Translations under genes and position numbers: made by a program
Shown here: in pieces, positions 7,456 through 13,820 of the stretch
Layout: the number at the start of each line of letters is the position of its first letter
How positions within the stretch are numbered: the first letter of the stretch is position 1
NCBI GenBank assembly: GCA_018224345.1
Contig: JAGTUW010000406.1
Span: 1-18,006 of the forward strand
DNA: 18,006 bases
Reading direction: 5' to 3'
Origin: Bacteroidota bacterium
Lineage (GTDB): Bacteria > Bacteroidota > Ignavibacteria > SZUA-365
The notes under the pieces: generated by a model
Database searches by the model: none
Told to the model about the DNA's origin: nothing
The model's input: the letters and a program-made list of their open reading frames with translations, nothing else

Positions 7456-7786
7456 ACGAACGGTTCTCGTGTGCAAAGAATATACAATAAAGTTACGAAA
7501 CGGTGGAATCAGGCGCCACCAGGAATAGTTGACTTTTTCTGCATCCAGGAACAGCGCCTTCCGATACAGCGCATTTCGCGCCCGTGTTGTGTCTGCGTCA
7601 TGAAAGACCATCGGCCATCTGTTCGCGTGATTCACTGCTCGCAGCGGTGCCATCACCATGGGAAGGCCGGTCGACGCATGTTTCGATACAGTATGTCCTG
7701 CGTTGGAACACCTCCGATGAGCCAACACCGGAGCCGTGATAAAGATTCCGGCGGACAGAAGTAAGGCAGTGCGTTTCCGCACCAGT
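7456..7786 (-). other. 331-bp region upstream of the hydroxylase, with possible promoter at 7474-7484
   Basis: This stretch lies between the terminator of the beta-propeller gene and the chosen hydroxylase start. The hydroxylase frame remains open through it (109 codons), but the translation, although starting with a signal-like MRKRTALLLSAG, resembles no domain I recognise. An AT-rich patch on the minus strand (TATATTCTTTG, complement of 7474-7484), about 20-30 bases upstream of the start, may be the promoter; a matching upstream element is not evident. I see no other gene in either strand. Confidence 0.4.
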
Positions 7787-7820
7787 ACAAAAGAAGCATT
7801 CGCGGCAACGAATGCTTCTT
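7787..7820 (-). terminator. Rho-independent terminator of the beta-propeller gene
   Basis: Perfect 12-bp stem: AAGAAGCATTCG (7791-7802) and CGAATGCTTCTT (7809-7820) with a 6-base loop. Read on the minus strand the stem ends in a TTTTG tract, the expected intrinsic terminator layout, about 110 bp after the propeller stop. Confidence 0.85.
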
Positions 7821-7932
7821 CGGAGAGACGGATAGAGCTGGCAGTCTTCGGGAAACGGAGGTACAGTGTTTTCCAGTAACGAACCGCAACGAAAATGTTC
7901 GTGACAAGTTACGGCGGGTGAATTTCCCGTTG

Positions 7933-8949
7933 TCAGCGATCGACGACCACGATACCGCCGAGAGCGGTACGCAGGGAAATCGAGCGAATATGTTCGAGTG
8001 TCAGCAGGTTGTACCACTTCAGATCCGACGAAGCGATATACACCACACGGTTGTTATGATTGACGGTGATACCGTGCTGTACGACGCCGGAGTTGAAGAT
8101 CTTGGTAACCTCATTTTTCGATGCGTCGATGACATTGATGCCGTCGAGCTCACGGAACGTGTTCTTGTGATTGATCACGAAGGCATACTTGCCGTCCGGA
8201 CTGAAGACCACGCGTTTCTGTATGCCGGTGTGATACTTCGGGACGTCGATGATACCGGTCTGCTGATTGTCCGCTGTATTGATGACCTGAATCTTGTTGG
8301 CTGTACCGTAGCTGACATAGGCCAACGGCGCCGTCGGACTGCAGGCCATGCCGCGGACTTCGGATTCATGTCCCTGCAGAGGCGATACACTGCCGATCTG
8401 TGTATAATCCCCGGTATTGAATACACGAATGCCTTCACCCTTGTTGACCACGAACAGTTTCGTCCCATCGTAGGAAATCGTCAATGCGCTTATATTCTTT
8501 CCTGCGTCGAACTGATTGATCACGTTTTCCTTTTGTGTGTCGATGACGTACACACGCAGATCGCGACCGGGATCATCCGACCGTTCGGCGACATAGATTC
8601 GTGTCCCCTCCCAATTCCGGATCATGACACCCGCATAGATTCCGCGGCGATTGACGGGTAATCGCAGCACCTGCGCCTCCCGCGCTTCGGTCAGATCGAC
8701 GATGGAAACGGAGATATCTCCCGTATTGCTGACGTAGAGCCTTGACTTGTCCGCATTCAACACGACGTCCATCGGATCGCGGCCTACCTGAATGCGTTGC
8801 AGCAATGTGCTGCTGCCGGGATCGATCACGGCGATATTTCCCTCGTCTGTCAGTGCGGCGTATACATACGGCTTCTGTGCGGCGGCATGATCGCCGAAAA
8901 GAAACACAGCCAGAAGAAACAAGGCGGAGGTGGTGAGGAATTGTTTCAT
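7933..8949 (-). CDS. Secreted YVTN-family beta-propeller protein
   Basis: 338-residue exported protein with a clear signal peptide (MKQFLTTSALFLLAVFLFGD, cleavage probably after AAA-Q) followed by a beta-propeller built from YVTN-type repeats. Blade signatures recur about every 40-45 residues: YVYAALTDEGNIAVIDPG, RLYVSNTGDISVSIVDL, RIYVAERSDDP...VYVIDT, KLFVVNKGEGIRVFNTG, AYVSYGTANKIQVINTA, YAFVINHKN...INVIDASK, and a closing VVYIASSDLKWYNLLTL. Together they account for about seven blades. Proteins of this kind are usually periplasmic or surface scaffolds or binding modules; no catalytic residues are identifiable. I chose ATG 8949 because the signal peptide begins there. The frame extends 58 codons further to 9123, but that part lacks protein-like features. 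It diverges from the metallophosphoesterase gene and ends in a good terminator. Confidence 0.88.
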   Translation of the reverse strand: MKQFLTTSALFLLAVFLFGDHAAAQKPYVYAALTDEGNIAVIDPGSSTLLQRIQVGRDPMDVVLNADKSRLYVSNTGDISVSIVDLTEAREAQVLRLPVNRRGIYAGVMIRNWEGTRIYVAERSDDPGRDLRVYVIDTQKENVINQFDAGKNISALTISYDGTKLFVVNKGEGIRVFNTGDYTQIGSVSPLQGHESEVRGMACSPTAPLAYVSYGTANKIQVINTADNQQTGIIDVPKYHTGIQKRVVFSPDGKYAFVINHKNTFRELDGINVIDASKNEVTKIFNSGVVQHGITVNHNNRVVYIASSDLKWYNLLTLEHIRSISLRTALGGIVVVDR

Positions 8950-9065
8950 TGATAAACTCGTTTGGCTATGGGTAAGGAAACAAGGCTGAATACAATGGTA
9001 GTAAAGAAGGTCGAAGCAAACAAGAACAACAGATGACAAGAACTTTTGCGTTCTCTGAGCGTTTT

Positions 9066-9097
9066 TGTCCCGACGGTGCAGGAAAACGGCCGGGACA
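9066..9097. repeat. Inverted repeat between divergent propeller and phosphoesterase genes
   Basis: TGTCCCG (9066-9072) is mirrored by CGGGACA (9091-9097) across 18 bases, in the 213-bp gap between the divergent starts at 8949 and 9163. Neither strand has a T-run following it, so an operator or leader hairpin is more likely than a terminator. A smaller repeat AGAAC-N6-GTTCT lies at 9039-9054. No convincing promoter hexamers were found for either gene. Confidence 0.35.
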
Positions 9098-9162
9098 TCG
9101 AAATCCATTGATTTCCAAGCCACGTATTCACATTATACAGTGATGAAGCATTATTCGTTCCT

Positions 9163-10383
9163 ATGAGAGTTTACTTCCCGATTCTGTTCAGCATGGTTGT
9201 CATCGCCGTCCTCAGCGGCGTGGAAATTCTGCTGCTCAAGACCCTGCATCGCGACTGGTGGCGTTCACGAAAGGTACGCCTGCTATCCTATGGCATTCCC
9301 GTCAGCGGGGTTGTCGGACTGACGCTCTGGGCACTCGGTGTCGCGCTGGAGTTCGATCCATTTGCCATACTCGGTGGCGCTCTCACCACCGTGATCCTCG
9401 TTCTGGGTTTCGCCCTGATGATTTCCCTGCCACTCTCCGCGGTGTTACATGTCGTCGATCGCATCATCACCCGCTTTGCACGCAAGCGAAGTGAACATCG
9501 CGGTGACAACATCGTGCCGGATCTCCGAAGGCGCAAGCTGCTGACGACAAGCGCAGCGGCGTTTCCCCTCGTTGCCGTCGCGGCCGGGGGAAGGGGTCTC
9601 GCTTCCGCCTATGCGGATCCGCGCGTGCCGGTGATTCCACTGCACTATCCGCAGCTTCCCACCGCTCTGGAAGGATTACGTATTCTGCATCTCAGCGATG
9701 CGCACGTCGGTCCGATCATCAGTATGGACGATCTCGAGCGCATGGTCGAACTTTCCACCGCCGCGAAACCGGATCTGTTGCTGCTGACCGGTGATTTCTC
9801 TGACGATGCCGCGCATTATCACGATGCCCTGCGTCTTGCGGCACAGATCCCGACACGCTACGGCAGTTTCGCTTCTATCGGCAATCACGAATATTTCCGT
9901 GGCATCGCAACCATTCGTCGCGCCTATGACCGCAGTCCCATTCCTCTGCTGCTCGATACCGGTCTGGCGCTTGACATCGATGGTACTCCGCTCTACCTCG
10001 CCGGTGCCGACGACCCACGTTCGATGCGCAACATGCCGGATGACTTTTTCCGCATCACAACCGAACGGGCCATGCAGGATCATACAGGTGATGCCTTCAG
10101 TATTCTTCTCAGTCATCGTCCGCAGGCCTTCGACACAGCGGCACGTGTGGGCATCGATCTCACCTTGTCGGGTCATACGCATGGCGGACAGATCGGCTTC
10201 GGCGGTCGCAGTCTGCTCTATGCAGTCAATCCGGAAAAATACATGTGGGGACTGTACGAAAACAACGGATCGAAACTGTATGTCTCGGCTGGTGCAGGCC
10301 ACTGGTTTCCTTACCGCATCGGTTGTCCCGCCGAAATCCCTCTCTTCATTCTCACCTCCACCCCGGTACAGGGTCAGGAGTGA
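9163..10383 (+). CDS. Membrane-anchored calcineurin-like metallophosphoesterase (YkuE/YaeI type)
   Basis: 406-residue protein. Residues 1-95 carry about three transmembrane helices (about 5-25, 40-60, 66-92). A basic stretch with a twin-arginine motif then leads a fourth hydrophobic segment (LRRRKLLTTSAAAFPLVAV, 121-139), followed by the catalytic domain (about 172-395). Metal ligands are visible: D179-x-H181 in LSDAH, GDFSDD from 210, GNHE at 240-243, H318 in LSHRP, and GHTHGG at 337-342. The domain resembles YkuE/YaeI enzymes, metal-dependent phosphohydrolases, some acting on lipid-type phosphodiesters; substrate not determinable here. Topology predicts the enzyme outside the cytoplasmic membrane. 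ATG 9163 lacks a clear ribosome site but begins directly with TM1. The last 10 bases overlap tail-to-tail with the DUF2461 gene. Confidence 0.93.
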   Translation: MRVYFPILFSMVVIAVLSGVEILLLKTLHRDWWRSRKVRLLSYGIPVSGVVGLTLWALGVALEFDPFAILGGALTTVILVLGFALMISLPLSAVLHVVDRIITRFARKRSEHRGDNIVPDLRRRKLLTTSAAAFPLVAVAAGGRGLASAYADPRVPVIPLHYPQLPTALEGLRILHLSDAHVGPIISMDDLERMVELSTAAKPDLLLLTGDFSDDAAHYHDALRLAAQIPTRYGSFASIGNHEYFRGIATIRRAYDRSPIPLLLDTGLALDIDGTPLYLAGADDPRSMRNMPDDFFRITTERAMQDHTGDAFSILLSHRPQAFDTAARVGIDLTLSGHTHGGQIGFGGRSLLYAVNPEKYMWGLYENNGSKLYVSAGAGHWFPYRIGCPAEIPLFILTSTPVQGQE

Positions 10384-11081
10384 TCTACCAGCCAGCGCAC
10401 AAAGGGTGCCATTGCTGTGAAATGCTCCTGCAGGCGGTCGGCCAGCGCCGCCTCTGTCACAAGAGACACAGGTAAGGTCTGCCAGCAGAGAAGCTGTTTC
10501 TTTTTGAGGAGATCTGCATCCGGATGTTCCTTGTCAAAGCCCATCGGAATGCGTTTCAGTTCCTCTCCCTGCAATGCACCGAAATATTGTGTGAAGGATT
10601 TCGTCCCGAGAATGCCGCGCAGGGCGGCCGCATCCGCATCGATGGCGTTGCGGATATTCTTCAGTCGATCGCCTTGTGGTGCGTACAGACCTCCACCTAC
10701 CCCGATCTCCTCCGGCATGATGTGGAAATAAAACGCGGCGTCATGCTTCCGGTCAAAACCGCGATAAGTGAATGCGGCGGCGATCCACACTTTGCAGGGT
10801 GATTTATCTGCACTGAAACGCACGTCGCGATAGATCCGATACATCGCTTTCTTCGCTTCCAGTACGATATCCGGATCCACAGCACGCAATCGCGTCGCCA
10901 GCGTGTCGAGCAAGGTCAGCATGGGTTGCCTGACATTCCGTTCATAGCGTTCCTTCTGTGCAGCAAACCATTCGCGGTTGTTGTTCTTCTTCAGTTCGCT
11001 CAGGAAGCGCAATGCGTCCTTCGGAAAACCGTCGAACGGCGGCAGCGTATCTTCCTGGAAGGGATTGATCAGCTTCGACAT
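10374..11081 (-). CDS. DUF2461 (TIGR02453) family protein
   Basis: 235-residue cytoplasmic protein of the DUF2461 family, normal length. The diagnostic N-terminal region is present: FPKDALRFLSELKKNNNREW at about 19-38 followed by FAAQKERYE. The conserved MYRIYRDVRFSADKSP (about 80-95), PCKVWIAAAF, the aromatic YFHIMPEEIGVGGGLY and a charged C-terminal half (KRIPMGFDKEHPDADLLKKK) are also seen. No function is established for the family, and I see no catalytic motif. I chose ATG 11081, which opens at MSKLINPF just before the family region. The frame extends to 11291, but that part crosses the repeats at 11138-11169 and the divergent gapN start, and is not protein-like. No Shine-Dalgarno is apparent. 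It ends 10 bp inside the convergent metallophosphoesterase gene. Confidence 0.9.
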   Translation of the reverse strand: MSKLINPFQEDTLPPFDGFPKDALRFLSELKKNNNREWFAAQKERYERNVRQPMLTLLDTLATRLRAVDPDIVLEAKKAMYRIYRDVRFSADKSPCKVWIAAAFTYRGFDRKHDAAFYFHIMPEEIGVGGGLYAPQGDRLKNIRNAIDADAAALRGILGTKSFTQYFGALQGEELKRIPMGFDKEHPDADLLKKKQLLCWQTLPVSLVTEAALADRLQEHFTAMAPFVRWLVDHS

Positions 11082-11137
11082 GGGGGCAACCCGTTTTCTG
11101 TGAGGATGAATATCGTAAAAGATAGTGTTTGGAGTAG

Positions 11138-11169
11138 CGATATGAAACATACCCGATATGAAACATACC
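11138..11169. repeat. Perfect 16-bp tandem repeat between DUF2461 and gapN
   Basis: Two adjoining identical copies of CGATATGAAACATACC (11138-11153 and 11154-11169), in the 169-bp gap between divergent genes. A further AACATAC (11162-11168) / GTATGTT (11190-11196) inverted pair and two GTATGCGT / TGCGTATG half-copies follow at 11173-11194. The layout suggests iterated binding sites for a regulator of one or both genes. Confidence 0.7.
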
Positions 11170-11250
11170 AACGTATGCGTGAAAAATGCGTATGTTAAGG
11201 ATTGCGATACGCCGCATCTTTCTTTGAATGCAATTTGATTTTCCGAGACC

Positions 11251-12840
11251 ATGACATTCGACCATATTCTGTTCCCCTCACCCGACGACATCCCGCAACA
11301 GTATTGCCCGCCGTTTATTGACGTTCGCCGGTATCTCAGTCACGATATACGGGAATGGGACGGTCCGGTACAAGAGGTCTTCTCCCCCATCCCTCTCAAA
11401 AGCGAGGGAGGAAGCCTGGAGCCTGCGCAGTATCCGCTGCTTGGTGCGATTCCGGCTCTTGGCGGGCGGGAGGCTCTCGCCGCATTGGATGCCGCCCATG
11501 CTGCCTACGATCACGGTGATGGTGCGTGGCCGTCGCTGTCGCTTGAAGAACGGGCCCGGCGCGTCCGCCATTTCGTCGCGGCTCTGCATCCCCTGCGCGA
11601 TCGCATCGCGTTGCATATCATGTGGGAAGTGGGAAAAGTCTATTCCGAAGCGCTCAACGAGTTCGACCGCACCCTGGAGTACACGGTGGAAACCATCGAT
11701 GCCGCGCTCGCGCTCGACAAACGCGAACGGCGTGACACTTCCCTGCAGCAGGTGGTCGGCCGCGTAGATTTACTGCCTGTCGGTGTTGTTCTCTGCGTTG
11801 GCCCGTACAACTACCCTTTCTACGAAACCCTGACCAACGCCATTCCCGCCCTGCTCATGGGCAACAGTGTCATCATCAAGACACCGCCACGCGGAGCGTT
11901 GCTCTATGCACATCTCCTTTCCCTGTTCGCCGAACATTTTCCGAAAGGAACGGTCGGTCTGCTGTTCGGAAACAGTGAGGATCTGTTGGTGCCATTGATG
12001 GGGTCGGGACGAATCGACGTATTCGCTTTCATTGGCAGCAGTGCGGTCGCCGATGCTCTGATCGCGCGGCATCCGGCTCCCCACCGCCTGCATATGGTGC
12101 TCGGGTTGGAAGCGAAAAATGCGGCGATCATTCAGCCCGATGCGCCCATGGACATCACCATCGAGGAATGCATCAAAGGCACACTTGCGTTCAACGGCCA
12201 ACGCTGTGCAGCCATTAAGATGATATTCGTACATGAACATATCGCGGAGGAGATCATGCAGCGCATGGCTTCCGCCCTCGACGATGCCACACCGGGCATG
12301 CCCTGGGAGGATGTGCGTTGCACACCGCTCAGCAGTCCTGAACACGCTGCCTGGTTGTCCGGCCTGCTTGATGATGCCCTGCAAAAAGGCGCAGTGATAC
12401 GCAACACCCGTGGAGGGGAGCGGCTGATGACGATGATGCACCCGGCACTGCTGAGTGGTGTCACGCAGGACATGCGTATATACGCGGAAGAGCAATTCGG
12501 CCCCATCATTCCGGTTGTCGTCTACCGTGAGTTGCCTGAAGCGCTCAATTACATCAAGCATACACGTTACGGGCAGCAATGCAGTGTCTTCTCCTCTTCA
12601 CCGGAGGAACTCTCACGTATCATTGCCACGGCGGCCCGGTATGTCGGACGTGTAAACATCAACGGAAAATGTCAACGGGGGCCGGATCATTTCCCTTTTA
12701 CCGGCAAGCGCGACAGCGCACTCGGCACGGTTTCGATCGAAGAGGCCCTGCGCCGTTTCTGTATCAGCACCGTCATCGCCACCCCGGAATACCCGGAAAA
12801 CACCGCTCTCTGGTCGAAACTGCTTCGTCGAGACAAATAG
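11251..12840 (+). CDS. gapN: NADP-dependent non-phosphorylating glyceraldehyde-3-phosphate dehydrogenase (GapN-like)
   Basis: 529-residue aldehyde dehydrogenase-superfamily enzyme that would oxidise glyceraldehyde-3-phosphate directly to 3-phosphoglycerate, making NADPH and skipping the ATP-yielding step of glycolysis. Seen: GPYNYP with oxyanion N187, cofactor-binding K210 in VIIKTPP, FIGSS at 260-264, general base E287 in LGLEAKN, catalytic C319 in FNGQRCAAIK, and EQFGPIIPVV at 414-423. The N-terminal DGPVQEVFSPI and C-terminal CQRGPDHFPFTGKRDSALGT are, from memory, characteristic of the roughly 530-residue bacterial GapN-like group, not of general aldehyde dehydrogenases. Substrate is therefore inferred from subfamily resemblance. 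ATG 11251 has only a weak ribosome site (GAG). It diverges from DUF2461, with the tandem repeat between them, and converges on the response-regulator gene. Confidence 0.87.
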   Translation: MTFDHILFPSPDDIPQQYCPPFIDVRRYLSHDIREWDGPVQEVFSPIPLKSEGGSLEPAQYPLLGAIPALGGREALAALDAAHAAYDHGDGAWPSLSLEERARRVRHFVAALHPLRDRIALHIMWEVGKVYSEALNEFDRTLEYTVETIDAALALDKRERRDTSLQQVVGRVDLLPVGVVLCVGPYNYPFYETLTNAIPALLMGNSVIIKTPPRGALLYAHLLSLFAEHFPKGTVGLLFGNSEDLLVPLMGSGRIDVFAFIGSSAVADALIARHPAPHRLHMVLGLEAKNAAIIQPDAPMDITIEECIKGTLAFNGQRCAAIKMIFVHEHIAEEIMQRMASALDDATPGMPWEDVRCTPLSSPEHAAWLSGLLDDALQKGAVIRNTRGGERLMTMMHPALLSGVTQDMRIYAEEQFGPIIPVVVYRELPEALNYIKHTRYGQQCSVFSSSPEELSRIIATAARYVGRVNINGKCQRGPDHFPFTGKRDSALGTVSIEEALRRFCISTVIATPEYPENTALWSKLLRRDK

Positions 12841-12870
12841 TCAGCATGCGGAAATAACACGCTGCTGCGG

Positions 12871-12938
12871 CCTGATCATAACCGTATACATCCAGGGGTC
12901 GTAAGGTAGAGAAAAGCAAGGGGGGAACGCTGATCAGG
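12871..12938. repeat. Widely spaced inverted repeat between convergent gapN and response regulator
   Basis: CCTGATCA (12871-12878) and TGATCAGG (12931-12938) are perfect 8-bp complements separated by 52 bases; the right arm overlaps the last codons of the response regulator. It could close a long 3' hairpin, but no T-run follows. No better terminator is visible in this 93-bp gap. Confidence 0.3.
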
Positions 12939-13317
12939 ATTCAATATGAGACTTGATCTGCGAGATGAACGTGCCGGGATTGATGGGTTTGGCTATGTGA
13001 TCTGTAAAGCCGTGTTTGAGCAGGCGTTCGCGATCACCGGGATTCGCAAGTGCGGTTACCGCCAGAATATCCAATTCTTTCCCATGAGGTAACGTCCGGA
13101 TAAAGGAGAGCACTTCCTCTCCATGCATGCCAGGGAGCATGATATCGCACAGTATCAGAGCAGGGTAGTGATCTCGCATCCATTCGCAAGCGGCTTCTCC
13201 TGTTTCGAAGGTTACCACATCGAAACCAGCCTTGCGAATGATAATTGTAAGTAACTTCGTAATTGAACCGATATCTTCGATAATTACGATGGTATTCGGC
13301 AGTCTCTGTACGCTCAT
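12934..13317 (-). CDS. Single-domain response regulator (receiver only)
   Basis: 127-residue CheY-like protein made of one receiver domain and no output domain. Acidic pocket E14-D15, phospho-acceptor D58 in LILCDIMLPGMHG, switch T88 in AVTAL and K110-P111 are all present, so it should be phosphorylated normally. It is the last gene of a three-gene set: the hybrid kinase, a second receiver protein 29 bp upstream, and this one. Likely roles are a phosphate shuttle or sink in a phosphorelay, or a partner-binding switch acting on a distant target. ATG 13317 is preceded by AGGA about 11 bases away and an adjacent AGGT; the site is weak but compatible with coupling to the upstream gene. Confidence 0.95.
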   Translation of the reverse strand: MSVQRLPNTIVIIEDIGSITKLLTIIIRKAGFDVVTFETGEAACEWMRDHYPALILCDIMLPGMHGEEVLSFIRTLPHGKELDILAVTALANPGDRERLLKHGFTDHIAKPINPGTFISQIKSHIES

Positions 13318-13346
13318 ACCTGCTGAGTCCTGGTGGGAAAATCAGA

Positions 13347-13718
13347 TTAGAGAAATTTGCTGATAATACTCTTCAAATGCACCCATTGAAAAGGTTTGGA
13401 GACATAATCGTCGCAACCTGCCTCCAGACTGCGCTTGCGGTCCTCGGGAAACGCATGCGCCGTCAGAGCGATGATGGGAACGCGGGGATTGGGTCCGTTT
13501 TCGCGGATGTTGCGTGTGATTTTCAAGCCATCTTCTCCGTCGCGGAGAGAAAGATCCATGAGAATCAACGCGATGTTTTCCTTCTCCAAAATGTCCCATG
13601 CCTGCTGACTACCGGCAGCGACAAATACCTCGAATTCCCTCGAGAGAAGGATGCGCATATATTTCTGACTCTGTTCATCGTCCTCGACAACGAGTATGCT
13701 TTTCTTCTGTTCAGACAT
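13347..13718 (-). CDS. Single-domain response regulator (receiver only), preceding paralogue
   Basis: 123-residue CheY-like receiver without an output domain. It has acidic pocket E12-D13-D14, phospho-acceptor D55 in LILMDLSLRDG, switch T86 in ALTAH and K108-P109 in YVSKPF. The sequence after D55 (SLRDGEDGLKITRNIR) resembles receivers that partner large hybrid kinases. I start it at ATG 13718 because a strong site GAGGAGAG sits five bases upstream and the receiver fold begins at once; the frame continues to a TTG at 13775 without support. The start region is a tandem imperfect duplication (13711-13748) that also makes an 8-codon upstream ORF. It is 102 bp after the kinase gene and 29 bp before the next regulator, so all three are probably co-transcribed. 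Confidence 0.95.
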   Translation of the reverse strand: MSEQKKSILVVEDDEQSQKYMRILLSREFEVFVAAGSQQAWDILEKENIALILMDLSLRDGEDGLKITRNIRENGPNPRVPIIALTAHAFPEDRKRSLEAGCDDYVSKPFQWVHLKSIISKFL

Positions 13719-13748
13719 GGATGCTCTCCTCAGACATAGACGCTCTCT
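13711..13748 (-). repeat. 19-bp imperfect tandem duplication at the response-regulator start
   Basis: TCAGACATGGATGCTCTCC (13711-13729) is followed directly by TCAGACATAGACGCTCTCT (13730-13748), 16 of 19 bases identical. On the minus strand each copy reads GAGAGC-x-TC-x-ATGTCTGA, so the start codon and part of the ribosome site are doubled, 19 bases apart and thus out of frame. The outer ATG (13737) opens an 8-codon ORF (MSEESIHV) whose TGA overlaps the first codons of the true gene. Confidence 0.6.
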
Positions 13749-13781
13749 GTTGACGAATACAAACTCGGTATTCAATTAACT

Positions 13782-13798
13782 GCAACATACAATATTGC
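13782..13798. other. Short near-palindrome between kinase and response-regulator genes
   Basis: GCAACAT-ACA-ATATTGC pairs in six of seven positions, in the 102-bp AT-rich gap after the kinase stop. It is too weak to be a convincing terminator. It could be an internal processing site, or the gap could hold a secondary promoter for the two response regulators. Confidence 0.2.
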
Positions 13799-13820
13799 GG
13801 ACTCAGAATCGAACTTCAAA

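Noticed and set aside
9108..9138. TTGATT ... TTATAC as a promoter for the metallophosphoesterase
   Set aside because: The spacer is 19 bases and the hexamers are poor, so the match is not better than chance in this AT-richer gap.
11138..11169. Tandem repeat as a CRISPR or attachment site
   Set aside because: Two abutting 16-bp copies with no spacers, no cas genes and no integrase nearby; operator-like explanation is simpler.
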